From contig NZ_RXMA01000003.1 of NCBI RefSeq assembly GCF_003966125.1, positions 44,658 through 108,657 of the forward strand: a DNA stretch of 64,000 nt. The letters run 5' to 3'. The notes under the pieces were generated by a model. The model had not been told where the DNA came from and did no database searches. It saw only the letters and a list, made by a program, of their open reading frames with translations. The position numbers and the translations under genes are program-made. Source of the stretch: Azospirillum griseum. GTDB lineage: Bacteria; Pseudomonadota; Alphaproteobacteria; Azospirillales; Azospirillaceae. The stretch's first letter is position 1, and every line of letters starts with the position of its first letter. This document shows positions 17,016 through 25,673 of the stretch, in pieces.

Positions 17016-19738
17016 TGGCCAAGCCTTTCCAGAATGGCGGGGACATGGACCTGATCGGCCTTGTAATTGCCGGTCAGCGCGTACATCACCAGATTGACTC
17101 CGAAACGATAAGCGGTTTCACGCTGCCGTTCGCCACCCGGAACGACCGCGAACATCGGTTGCCCGTTGCGGTTGACCGCCCAGGCCGACGCCCAATCGTT
17201 GCCGCCGATCACCACGGGCGACACGCCGTCGTTGCCGCGCCCCTCCCGCGCCTCGATCCACAGGTCCGATCCGGTGGAGCGGCCCGGAAAATCCTGAAGC
17301 AGATAGAAGGACTTGCGCAGCACATGGTCGGGCGGGACCGGGGCCAGCGGCGGAATGTCCAGCCCATCGACCAGCCGTTGCAACACGCGCGATCCGCCGC
17401 CCGCCGCCTGATCGCGGGTGTCGAACAGGATCGCCCCGCCGCCGCGCAGATAGGCGTTCACCCGCGACCTTGCGGCGTCGGACAAGGAACCTTGACGATC
17501 CGAAACGGGCCAATAGAGCAGCGGGTAAAAGGCCAGCTCGTCGCGTTCGGGATCGACGCCGACCACGCCCATGGCGTCCACCGCCGTTCGCAGGTTCAGC
17601 GCCGCTGCCAGCCCCTCCAACCCGGCGCGCGCGGTGTCGTCCACGGCCCCGTCCCCGGTCAGGACATGGGCGAGATGGGTTTCCGCCGTGACCTTCACCG
17701 CTTGATCGATCTCCAACGCGCGGGCCACGTCTGGCATCAACAGCGCCAGCGCCAGCAGCAGCCCGGCCACCGCCCCGCCGCGCCGCCGCCACGCCGCCGG
17801 GATCAACAGCCCGCGCAGGGCCAACGCGATCACCAGATCGACCGTCAACAGCGCCAGCGCGGCGGCCAGCAGCGCCGGTTTCAGCGCCAGCTCGCCCCGC
17901 CCGCCATAGCCGGAACGGGCCACGCCAGTCGGCAAAGGCCCCAGCGGCTCCAACCCGGCGATGGCCGGGGACAGGTTGACGGCGCGGCGGCGTTCCTCCC
18001 CACCGTAAAAGCCGGGCGGATGGCGCGGCCCGACGATGTCCGCCGCCGCATTGCCGGGAATGGGAAAGGCGGTGGCGGTCGGCGCGACCAGACGCCCGGT
18101 CCCGTCCAGCAGGCTGACCGGCTCCAGCGCCGCCCCGCCCCCCGCACCGCTTCCGCCCGCCACGCCGCCACTCAACGCCAGCACCCGGCGCAGCATGTCG
18201 ACGAACAGGCCGGACAGCGGCAGGTTGGACCAATCGGGGCTGGCGGTGGTGTGGACCAGGACCAGCCAGCCGTCGCCGCGCCGTTCGGACGTGACCAGCG
18301 GCGTGCCATCGGCCAGCCGCGCCCAGGTACGTTCGGCGAGATCGAGCGCCGGTTCGGCCAACACCTGCCGGTTCACCGTCACGTCGGGGGGGACCGCCAG
18401 CCCGTCGAACGGGGACTTGGCGGGGAAGGGTTGCAGGCTGGCCGGTTCCGACCAGGACAGCGCCCCGCCCAGCGCGCGGTCGCCCACCCGCAGGCGCACG
18501 GGAATCAGGGAATCGGCGTGCTGGGCCAGACGCGGCCCGGCGAAGCGCAGCAGCACCCCGCCCTTGCGCACCCAGCCATCGACGCTCTGCGCCTCCACCC
18601 CGGTCAGCGCGCCAACGTCGGACAGGACCAGCACGGCCAGATCGCGTTTCAACAGCTCCGCCGTCGTGCCGCGCCGCACCTCGGTGTAGGGCGACAGGGC
18701 GCGGTCCAGGTAATGCAGATCGGACAGCAGGGGTTGGCTCTCGCCCTCCGGCCGTCCCGACACCAGCCCGACCGGGCGGCGACGCCAGCGCTCGTCCAGC
18801 AGCACCGTGGCCCCGGCGGTGGTGTCGCCCTCAATTCGCAGGCTGGCGGCGTCGTTGCGCAATTCGGTCGGCAGGTCGAGCCGCAGGTCGCGGGCCTTCT
18901 GGCCAACCTCCATCACCAGGGTCTCACGGGCCAGCAACCGCCCGTCGGCGGCGGAGAGCCGCAGCGTCACCGGATCGGGCCGGGCGGCGTCGGCGCGCAG
19001 GACGCGCGCGACCAGGGCGTTGCCCTCGGTGGCGGGGGGCAGCAGCAGGTGGGGCGGCTTGTCCGCCGAATCATCCAGGATCTCCGCCGCCCCCAGCCGC
19101 TGCAGGCTTTCGGCCAGCGCGCGGGCGGAACGGTCGCCCACCCCATCGGCCAGCCACACCGCGTGCGCCGTTCCCTGGATCGCCCCCTGCGCGGTCAGGG
19201 CGCGCACGGACGCCAGGGTGGCGGCGCGGTCGGTCGGCCAGGGCAACGGTTCCAACGCCTGGGCCAGGCGCCGGGCCTCGGCGGCGGGCACGGCCAGGGC
19301 GGGCGGGCGGGCCTCCCCGCCGGGCAGCGGGGCGGTGGGCAGCAGGATCACCGGGCGGCTTTGCCGTTCGGCCTGGGCGATCAGCGCCTCCATCGCCTGC
19401 CGCCGGGCGGGCCAATCGCGCCCCGACGCCCACCCGTTGTCCACCACCAGCAGCAGCGGCCCAGCGCCGGGCAGGGCGGCGCGCGGGTTCAGCAACGGCC
19501 CCGCCAGCGCCAGAACCACCAGACCGGTCAGCAGCAGCCGCAGCGCCAGCAGCCACCAGGGTGTGCGCGCCGGGGTTTCCTCCGCCACGATCAGGCCGCG
19601 CAGCAGCAGCAGCGCTGGAAAGCGCACCCGCTTGGCCGCCGGGGGCGTCAGGCGCAACAGCCACCACAGCGCGGGCAAGGCGGCCAGCGCGGTCAGAACC
19701 CAGGGGGCGGCAAAGGCGATCGGTCCAAGACCCAGCAT
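17012..19738 (-). CDS. DUF4159 protein with N-terminal BatA-like membrane domain
   Basis: A large (908-residue) membrane protein. The N-terminus contains two hydrophobic helices with an LLRLTPPAAKRVRFPALLLL segment typical of the aerotolerance-regulator N-terminal (BatA) domain. The central part has a VWA/GATase-like organisation (LVVDNGWASGRDWP; VLVLSDVGALTGVEAQSV). Further hydrophobic helices occur at residues about 616-660. The C-terminal 200 residues carry the DUF4159 core (YPLLYWPVSDRQGSL, GGGAILFDTRDQ, ending in GVNLVMYALTGNYKADQVH). It sits between DUF58 and the GATase-like gene. Inferred to form a membrane complex with MoxR and DUF58; biochemical function unknown. Confidence 0.85.
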   Translation of the reverse strand: MLGLGPIAFAAPWVLTALAALPALWWLLRLTPPAAKRVRFPALLLLRGLIVAEETPARTPWWLLALRLLLTGLVVLALAGPLLNPRAALPGAGPLLLVVDNGWASGRDWPARRQAMEALIAQAERQSRPVILLPTAPLPGGEARPPALAVPAAEARRLAQALEPLPWPTDRAATLASVRALTAQGAIQGTAHAVWLADGVGDRSARALAESLQRLGAAEILDDSADKPPHLLLPPATEGNALVARVLRADAARPDPVTLRLSAADGRLLARETLVMEVGQKARDLRLDLPTELRNDAASLRIEGDTTAGATVLLDERWRRRPVGLVSGRPEGESQPLLSDLHYLDRALSPYTEVRRGTTAELLKRDLAVLVLSDVGALTGVEAQSVDGWVRKGGVLLRFAGPRLAQHADSLIPVRLRVGDRALGGALSWSEPASLQPFPAKSPFDGLAVPPDVTVNRQVLAEPALDLAERTWARLADGTPLVTSERRGDGWLVLVHTTASPDWSNLPLSGLFVDMLRRVLALSGGVAGGSGAGGGAALEPVSLLDGTGRLVAPTATAFPIPGNAAADIVGPRHPPGFYGGEERRRAVNLSPAIAGLEPLGPLPTGVARSGYGGRGELALKPALLAAALALLTVDLVIALALRGLLIPAAWRRRGGAVAGLLLALALLMPDVARALEIDQAVKVTAETHLAHVLTGDGAVDDTARAGLEGLAAALNLRTAVDAMGVVGVDPERDELAFYPLLYWPVSDRQGSLSDAARSRVNAYLRGGGAILFDTRDQAAGGGSRVLQRLVDGLDIPPLAPVPPDHVLRKSFYLLQDFPGRSTGSDLWIEAREGRGNDGVSPVVIGGNDWASAWAVNRNGQPMFAVVPGGERQRETAYRFGVNLVMYALTGNYKADQVHVPAILERLGQ

Positions 19739-19800
19739 CGGCGCGTCTTACGGGGTTGCGGGAAGGAGGAAACGGCGGAGAGGCCGGGAAAGAGTGTGGG

Positions 19801-20763
19801 TCACGGAACCTCCCGCGCCAAGGCGCTCCACACACCCAGCAGCGCGCTGGTCGGCGGCCGGTCGGTGCGGTGGGTGGCGAAGCTCCAGCCCACACCGCGC
19901 GCCAGCGCCGCCAGCCCGTCGCGCTGGGCCTGCAGCCGGGCGCGGTAGGCGTCGCGGATGGCGTCCACGCGCGGGACCAGCAACCGCCCGTCCCCCTCCA
20001 TCCCATCGAAGGCGACGCGGCCCTCATAGGGCAGGCTTTCCTCCGCCGGATCCAGCACCTGCAGCAGATGGCCGCGCAGCCCCTGCCCACTCAGCGCCGC
20101 TACGGTGGCGGCGATGCGGTCCAGCGGGGCCAGAAAATCGCCGATCAGCAGGGTTTGGGCGTGGCGCGGCAGGGACTCAGGGCGTGGCAGGGGATCGGCG
20201 TCGCTGGCTGTCTGTGGATCGGTCATCAGCCGGGCCAGCCGATCCACCGCCGCCTTGCCATGGTCGGGGCGGACGCCGGAGTTCAGCAGGGCGATCCGCT
20301 CCCCCCCGCGCGCCAGCAGCACGGCGGTGGCGAGCAGCAGCAGGTCGGCGCGCTCGCGCTTGGTCGGCAGGCCGGGCGCGGAACGGAACTCCATCGAGGG
20401 CGAGCGGTCGCGCCAGAGCCAGACGCTTTGCGCCGCCTCCCACTCGTTTTCACGGACATAGACCGGTTGGGATTTGGCCGATTGCCGCCAATCGATCATC
20501 GCCGGGGAATCGCCGCTCTGGTAGCGGCGGAACTGCCAGAAGCTTTCCCCCAGCCCGACCCGGCGGCGGCCATGCACGCCGGGCGCGACCGTCGCCGCCA
20601 CCCGCTCCGCCGCCACCAGCAGCGGCGGCAGCGCCGCCGACAGCGCTTCCGCCCGGTGGCGGGCGTGCAGGGGGTTGGGGGATCCGGGGGGCTGGGGCAC
20701 GGGGCGCGGGCTTTCGGATGGGGGCTTTTGGATCGGGCGCGGGATCAGGCCAACGGTTCGCAC
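19801..20763 (-). CDS. DUF58-domain protein, MoxR partner
   Basis: A 320-residue protein carrying the DUF58 signature around residues 70-120: GLGESFWQFRRYQSGD, MIDWRQSAKS, YVRENEWEAAQSVWLWRDRS. The last segment is a degenerate VWA metal site (DRSPS). DUF58 proteins are regularly encoded next to MoxR AAA+ ATPases and are thought to be their substrates or adaptors in cofactor insertion or complex assembly. The start is a GTG overlapping the end of the moxR-like gene by 19 bp. The residue 1-35 leader is proline-rich. The 62 bp after it, before the DUF4159 gene, shows no terminator. Confidence 0.88.
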   Translation of the reverse strand: MRTVGLIPRPIQKPPSESPRPVPQPPGSPNPLHARHRAEALSAALPPLLVAAERVAATVAPGVHGRRRVGLGESFWQFRRYQSGDSPAMIDWRQSAKSQPVYVRENEWEAAQSVWLWRDRSPSMEFRSAPGLPTKRERADLLLLATAVLLARGGERIALLNSGVRPDHGKAAVDRLARLMTDPQTASDADPLPRPESLPRHAQTLLIGDFLAPLDRIAATVAALSGQGLRGHLLQVLDPAEESLPYEGRVAFDGMEGDGRLLVPRVDAIRDAYRARLQAQRDGLAALARGVGWSFATHRTDRPPTSALLGVWSALAREVP

Positions 20764-21773
20764 AGGCGGTCGATGATGCCGTCGAGCGTCACCCCGTCGG
20801 CCCGCGCGGCGAAATTCAGCGCCATGCGGTGCTTCAGGATCGGCTTGGCCAGCGCCAGCACATCGTCCAGCGAGGGCGACAGCCGACCGTCCAGCACGGC
20901 GCGGGCGCGGGCGGCGAGCATCAGCGCCTGGCTGGCGCGCGGCCCCGGCCCCCAGGCGACGTGACGGCGCACCGCCTCCAACTCGGAACTGTCGGGGCGG
21001 CCCCGGCGGACCAGATCGAGGATGCCGTCCACCACCGCGTCGCCCACCGGCAGGCGGCGGACCAGCCTCTGCGCCGCCAGCAGGTCGTCGGCGGACAGCA
21101 CCGGGCGGGCGTGGGCGCTGTCGGCGCTGGTGGTGGCGATCATCATCCGGCGTTCGGCGTCGCGGTCGGGGTAATCGACGTCGATCTGCATCAGGAAGCG
21201 GTCAAGCTGCGCCTCGGGCAGCGGATAGGTCCCCTCCTGCTCCAACGGATTCTGGGTGGCCAGGACGTGGAAGGGTTGCGGCAGCGGGTGATAGTGCCCG
21301 GCGACCGACACGCGATGCTCCTGCATCGCCTGCAACAGGGCCGATTGGGTGCGCGGGCTGGCGCGGTTGATCTCGTCGGCCATCAGCAATTGGCTGAACA
21401 CCGGGCCGGGCAGGAAGCGGAAGGAGCGGCGGCCGCTCTCGCTTTCCTCCAGCACCTCCGACCCCAGAATGTCGGCGGGCATCAGGTCGGGCGTGCATTG
21501 GATGCGCTTTTCCCCCAGCCCCAGCACCGCGCCCAGCGTTTCGACCAGCCGGGTTTTCGCCAGCCCCGGCACGCCGATCAGCAGCACATGGCCGCCCGCC
21601 AGCAGGGTGACAAGCGTCCGGTCGATCACCTCCTGCTGACCGAAGATGATCCGGGCCACGCCCGCCCGCACCTCCGCCAGCCGCGCGCCCAGCTCCTCGA
21701 TCTCGGCCAGCAGGCGGCGGGGGTCCTCCGCCATCGTCGATGACAGGCTGTGCGGGATCTCCGATGCGTTCAA
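20745..21773 (-). CDS. MoxR-family AAA+ ATPase
   Basis: A cytoplasmic chaperone-type ATPase of about 342 residues. Walker A is LIGVPGLAKTRLVE, Walker B is LLMADEINRASPRTQSALLQAM, sensor 1 is FHVLATQNPLEQEG, and the arginine-finger segment is PEAQLDRFLMQI. The TTG at 21773 is favoured because AGAGGAG lies about 9 bp upstream. An ATG at 21734 (MAEDPRR) and a GTG at 21815 are alternatives. First gene of the DUF58-DUF4159-GATase cluster, and divergent from the DUF1285 gene with a 134-bp shared gap. Target complex unknown. Confidence 0.9.
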   Translation of the reverse strand: MNASEIPHSLSSTMAEDPRRLLAEIEELGARLAEVRAGVARIIFGQQEVIDRTLVTLLAGGHVLLIGVPGLAKTRLVETLGAVLGLGEKRIQCTPDLMPADILGSEVLEESESGRRSFRFLPGPVFSQLLMADEINRASPRTQSALLQAMQEHRVSVAGHYHPLPQPFHVLATQNPLEQEGTYPLPEAQLDRFLMQIDVDYPDRDAERRMMIATTSADSAHARPVLSADDLLAAQRLVRRLPVGDAVVDGILDLVRRGRPDSSELEAVRRHVAWGPGPRASQALMLAARARAVLDGRLSPSLDDVLALAKPILKHRMALNFAARADGVTLDGIIDRLCEPLA

Positions 21774-21907
21774 CGTCTGGCGCTCCTCTGTCTGGCGATC
21801 CGGGGGCTGCCGCACCCCACCCCATCAACTCTAGTGGACCTGCGCCCCGAGTGTGGCGAAAATACGCAGCGGAGCGACCCAAAAAAACACGCAAGGGATG
21901 GAACGGC

Positions 21908-22492
21908 ATGACCAGCGGCGACGACACAGCGAACGAGGCGCGCGCGGCGCGGCGGGCCGCGCTGACGCCGCCGGTCGGCGCCCCCCCTCTGCCCGACCGA
22001 TTGCCGGGGGAGGAGGCCTACGACATCCGCATCGCCCGCGACGGCACATGGTTCCACAACGGCGAGCCGATCCACAGGATCGAGCTGGCCAAGCTGTTCG
22101 CCACCATCCTGCAACGCGACGCGGTTGGCGATTACTGGCTGATGACCCCGGTCGAGCATGGCCGGATTTGGGTGGAGGACGCGCCCTTCGTCGCCGTGGA
22201 GATGACGGTGGCGGGTGAGGGGGCCGAACAGGCCCTGTCCTTCCGCACCAATCTGGACCAATGGGTGGCGGCCGGCCCCGATCACCCGATCCGTGTGGCC
22301 GTGCACCCTGACAGCGGGGAGCCGACGCCCTACATTGTTGCGTCGAAGGGGCTGGAGGCGCGGATCGCGCGGCCCGTGTTTTACGACATGGTGGCGCGCA
22401 GCGACGCCCGCGCCACCGAATCCGGCGAGTCCGAGGTGGGTGTATGGAGCAACGGGGTGTTTTTCGCGCTGGGGACGCTGCCGGAGGAATGA
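21908..22492 (+). CDS. DUF1285-family protein
   Basis: A 194-residue soluble protein of unknown function, conserved across proteobacteria. Recognisable stretches are DIRIARDGTWFHNGEPI, LAKLFATILQRDAVGDYW and YWLMTPVEHGRIWVEDAP, with GVWSNGVFFALG near the C-terminus. The ATG at 21908 follows AAGGGATGG, and the frame upstream of it is not protein-like. Its stop overlaps the start of the Nudix gene (ATGA), so the two are translationally coupled. The CCA-adding enzyme follows, an arrangement I recall as common in alphaproteobacteria. Confidence 0.88.
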   Translation: MTSGDDTANEARAARRAALTPPVGAPPLPDRLPGEEAYDIRIARDGTWFHNGEPIHRIELAKLFATILQRDAVGDYWLMTPVEHGRIWVEDAPFVAVEMTVAGEGAEQALSFRTNLDQWVAAGPDHPIRVAVHPDSGEPTPYIVASKGLEARIARPVFYDMVARSDARATESGESEVGVWSNGVFFALGTLPEE

Positions 22493-23163
22493 CCGGAACC
22501 GACAGGATCGTGACGGCCCTGAGTTTGACCGAAATCCGCCGCCGTCTGGCGGCGGGCCGGGGCGCGCGCGGCCTGCGCGGCGACCATGATCTGAACCCCG
22601 ATTTCGCCCCCGATTCCAACCCGGCGCACACCCCGGCGCTGCGCGACGCCGCCGTGCTGGTCCCGCTGGTGGACCGGGGGGCGGACGGGGTGACGGTGAT
22701 CCTGACCCAGCGCACGACGACGCTGAGCGCCCACGCCGGGCAGATCAGTTTCCCCGGCGGACGGCTGGAGCCGGAGGATCCCTCCGCCGAGGCCGCCGCC
22801 CTGCGCGAAACGGCGGAGGAAATCGGCCTGTCGCACGAGCGGATCGAGATCATCGGGCGGCTCGACACCTATGTGACCCGCACCGGCTTCCGGGTGACGC
22901 CGGTCGTCGGACTGGTCTCACCCCCCTTCACGCTCGCTCCCGACCCGGTCGAAGTGGCGGAGGTGTTCGAGGTTCCGCTGTCGGTCTTCCTGCACCCCGA
23001 CAACCCGCAACGGCACAGCCGGGTCTTTCTCGGCAAGGACCGCTTCTTTTACGTCTTCCCCTATCAGGAGCGCTTCATCTGGGGGGCGACCGCCGGGATG
23101 CTGGTGAACCTGCGCGACGCGCTGGGGGTGACGCTGGGCGGGGCGCTGGAACGGGCCGATTGA
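22489..23163 (+). CDS. Nudix hydrolase, CoA pyrophosphatase type
   Basis: A 224-residue Nudix enzyme expected to split CoA or oxidised CoA into phosphopantetheine and adenosine 3',5'-bisphosphate. The CoA-specific upstream motif (ILTQRTTTLSAHAGQISFPGG) runs directly into the Nudix box, whose core is LRETAEEIGL with the catalytic Glu residues. The ATG overlaps the DUF1285 stop. It ends 80 bp before the CCA-transferase ATG, and the open frame of that gene reaches back to the Nudix stop. The family (YeaB/NudL) assignment rests on the combined motif. Confidence 0.92.
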   Translation: MTGTDRIVTALSLTEIRRRLAAGRGARGLRGDHDLNPDFAPDSNPAHTPALRDAAVLVPLVDRGADGVTVILTQRTTTLSAHAGQISFPGGRLEPEDPSAEAAALRETAEEIGLSHERIEIIGRLDTYVTRTGFRVTPVVGLVSPPFTLAPDPVEVAEVFEVPLSVFLHPDNPQRHSRVFLGKDRFFYVFPYQERFIWGATAGMLVNLRDALGVTLGGALERAD

Positions 23164-23243
23164 GTGCGGGCACCATCTTGCCGCAGACCAGTTTGCTGAC
23201 GAGCAGCTTGCCGAAGTCCGCCGCCGCCGGGCAGGATCGGGCC

Positions 23244-24515
23244 ATGACCGCCGCCGCCCGCCTGGACCCGCAACCCTGGATGACCGCGCCCGCCAGCCGG
23301 GCGGTGTTCGCCGCGCTCGCCGCTGGCGGGGCCGACGCGCGCTTTGTCGGCGGCTGCGTGCGCGACGCGTGGCTGGGGCGGCCGGTGAAGGACATCGACA
23401 TCGCCACCCACGCCCCGCCCGACCGGGTGATGGCGCTGCTGACCGCCGCCGGGCTGCGCGCCATCCCCACCGGCATCGCCCATGGCACGGTGACGGCGCT
23501 GTCGGACGGCCAACCCTATGAGATCACCACCCTGCGCCGGGATGTGGACAGCGACGGCCGCCACGCCCGAGTCGTCTTCACCGACGATTGGGAGGAGGAC
23601 GCCGCCCGCCGCGACCTGACCATGAACGCCCTGAGCTGCACCGCCGACGGCGTGGTCCATGACCCGTTCGGCGGCTTGGCCGATCTGGCGGCGGGGCGGG
23701 TGCGCTTCGTCGGCGACGCCATGCGCCGCGTGACCGAGGATGTGTTGCGCCTGCTGCGCTTCTTCCGCTTCTACGCCCATTACGGGCGCGGCGCGCCGGA
23801 CGCCGACGCGTTGGCCGCCTGCGTCGCGCTCGCCCCCCGCCTGCCCACCCTGTCGGGGGAACGGGTGCGCGGCGAGCTGTTCCGCCTGCTGACCACCCCG
23901 GACGCCGCCGCCAACAGCGCCGCAGAGGTCTGGCGGCTGATGATCGATCACGGCGTGATGACCCACCTGCTGCCCAGCGCCACCCGCACCCATCGCCTGG
24001 CCCGCTTGGCCCGCCTGGAGCATGACCTCGGCATCCCCGCCGACCCGACCCGCCGTCTGGCCGCCGTTCTCGACGCCGACCGCGCCGAGTCGCTGCGCGT
24101 GGCCGAGCGGTTGCGCCTGTCCAACCCGGAGCGCGACCGGCTGGCGGCCCTGACCGAACCGCCGGTGGCCCTGCCGATCCACGCCACCGAACACCAAGGC
24201 ACCGCGCTGCGCCAAGCCCTCTACCGCGTGGGCGATGCCGCGCTCTACCAGGATCTCGTTCTGCTGGCCGCCACAGACGCCCCCGGACCGCTCGACCTCG
24301 CCGATCCGCGCGCCGCCCTGGCGGTGGCGGCGGATTTGCCGACCCTGCGCCTGCCCATCGCCGGGCGCGACCTGCTGGCGCTGGGGGTGGAGCGCGGCCC
24401 GGCGCTGGGCGCGCTGCTGAAACGGGTGGAGGCGTGGTGGATCGCCGGGGATTTCCAGGCCGACCGCGCGGCCTGCCTGGACCAAGCGCGGGGTTTTGGG
24501 GCGTTTGAAGCTTGA
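23244..24515 (+). CDS. cca: CCA tRNA nucleotidyltransferase
   Basis: Adds or repairs the 3' CCA of tRNAs; poly(A) polymerase family head domain. 423 residues. The nucleotidyltransferase motif is FVGGCVRDAWLGRPVKDIDIA (G-rich loop plus the DxD metal pair). It is followed by FTDDWEEDAARRDLTMNAL (RRDLTMNA, base recognition), DPFGGLADL, and RVTEDVLRLLRFFRF in the RNA-binding region. The ATG at 23244 has GCAGGA 8 bp upstream; an in-frame TTG at 23160 would overlap the Nudix stop and adds an unconserved leader. Last gene of this short operon before the AT-rich islet. Confidence 0.94.
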   Translation: MTAAARLDPQPWMTAPASRAVFAALAAGGADARFVGGCVRDAWLGRPVKDIDIATHAPPDRVMALLTAAGLRAIPTGIAHGTVTALSDGQPYEITTLRRDVDSDGRHARVVFTDDWEEDAARRDLTMNALSCTADGVVHDPFGGLADLAAGRVRFVGDAMRRVTEDVLRLLRFFRFYAHYGRGAPDADALAACVALAPRLPTLSGERVRGELFRLLTTPDAAANSAAEVWRLMIDHGVMTHLLPSATRTHRLARLARLEHDLGIPADPTRRLAAVLDADRAESLRVAERLRLSNPERDRLAALTEPPVALPIHATEHQGTALRQALYRVGDAALYQDLVLLAATDAPGPLDLADPRAALAVAADLPTLRLPIAGRDLLALGVERGPALGALLKRVEAWWIAGDFQADRAACLDQARGFGAFEA

Positions 24516-25673
24516 CGCCAACCTGCGTTTTTCTCGCCCTTCGAAAACAAGCAGGCTGTAGAGCCAGGAACTGCCAAAATTAAAAAATTTTTAGCGACAT
24601 TGATGAAATTTATGCAAGGCTATTCCTTAAAATTATTATTAATAAAATCTGTCATACTATCGTCAAATGCATAAACGTAGCAATATTTTTGCTCAATTAC
24701 TCTTTTGTTGATTATTCTAACAAAATTATTTGACGTGAATAATTTCATCATTGACGACTCTGATTTGTTGTGATTATCGTTGAAGGCAATGAAAAATCTA
24801 TCCTTATTTATGGGAAAAACAAGAAAACCATCATCTTGTTTTAATCCAGAATATATGGTTACTGGATTATCTGATGTGATTATAGAACAAAAGTCTAGAT
24901 CAATATTTACAACACCCCACTTCATTGAATAAATTTGCTGATAAATACCAGAGTTTATAATAATTCGTAAAATAGATTGCACAGAAATATTTAACATTCC
25001 ATCTTGTATTGGAAAATTCTCGAATCTTTCTTGAGAATCCGGCTCATCACTGGAACGGTATTTTTCAAATCCGCACCTCTTAATCATTTCAAGAATATGC
25101 CTATTTGCCTGATCATTGATATATTTTATCATTGATGGGTTACGAAAAATCATAGCCGTAATGACTACAGACCAGCAAGATTTGTCAATTTTCTCAATAT
25201 CATTAACGTCATTGGATCGTAATACTTCCAATCCATCGCTTAACCATTGATCAATGCGTCTCCACACCTCGTCTTCTAATACATTTTTTAAATTGGGAGG
25301 AAGTCCGGGAGCAAAATACAGTCCAGGAGTCCAGGCAGTTGATTTTGGCGACCTTCTTTTGCACTCAATTCTACTGCGTACCCACTTGTAAACAAACAAC
25401 TTCCCATCACCGCCGGTCCATCCGCGCTGGTAACACTGAGGAAGGTAATGGTGTTCTTGATTGGCTGACATATCATGAACCTATGTGTCTTCTTCCTCAA
25501 ATGCAAATCTATATTGTTAATATCTCGCTCGTCCGTACTTTTGGGAAGCAGCGTTGCCCGACGCGCAGGCAGATAACCATTCACTCCTAGAAACGGCTTA
25601 CTTTTCCATATTAGAGCCGATTCAACACCAAAATTTTCAGTTCTGTTGTGGACATTCACCCCCGCCCCGAAGT
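24516..25673. other. AT-rich islet between cca and hemF
   Basis: About 1.1 kb whose composition drops abruptly to AT-rich, against very GC-rich DNA on both sides. Long A/T runs and AAA/ATA/AAT codons dominate. It contains a single gene (DUF4238 family) on the minus strand, with about 105 bp and 200 bp of non-coding flank. Neither neighbour is disrupted: cca ends normally and hemF has its full C-terminus. I saw no integrase, transposase, terminal inverted repeat or clear direct repeat. Interpreted as a small horizontally acquired cargo insertion. Confidence 0.7.
24620..25471 (-). CDS. DUF4238-family protein
   Basis: A 283-residue protein. The N-terminal HHYLPQCYQRGWTGG motif (residues 7-21) followed by KLFVYKW is the hallmark of DUF4238. 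Later segments include WSVVITAMIFRNPSM, a region of short beta strands, and DFCSIITSDNPVTIY, typical of the family. Function is not established. The gene is strikingly AT-rich and isolated, with codon use unlike the rest of the window, so recent acquisition is likely. The ATG at 25471 has only a weak upstream AGG. DUF4238 genes are patchily distributed and often seen in accessory regions; a defence or toxin-like role is speculation. Confidence 0.82.
   Translation of the reverse strand: MSANQEHHYLPQCYQRGWTGGDGKLFVYKWVRSRIECKRRSPKSTAWTPGLYFAPGLPPNLKNVLEDEVWRRIDQWLSDGLEVLRSNDVNDIEKIDKSCWSVVITAMIFRNPSMIKYINDQANRHILEMIKRCGFEKYRSSDEPDSQERFENFPIQDGMLNISVQSILRIIINSGIYQQIYSMKWGVVNIDLDFCSIITSDNPVTIYSGLKQDDGFLVFPINKDRFFIAFNDNHNKSESSMMKLFTSNNFVRIINKRVIEQKYCYVYAFDDSMTDFINNNFKE

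Noticed and set aside
17015..19948. A 977-codon plus-strand frame opposite the DUF4159 gene
   Set aside because: Q/R/H/P-rich shadow with no recognisable fold; the minus-strand protein has coherent domains and membrane helices.
18807..21743. A 978-codon plus-strand frame across DUF58/MoxR
   Set aside because: Arginine/serine/proline-rich shadow crossing several real minus-strand genes.
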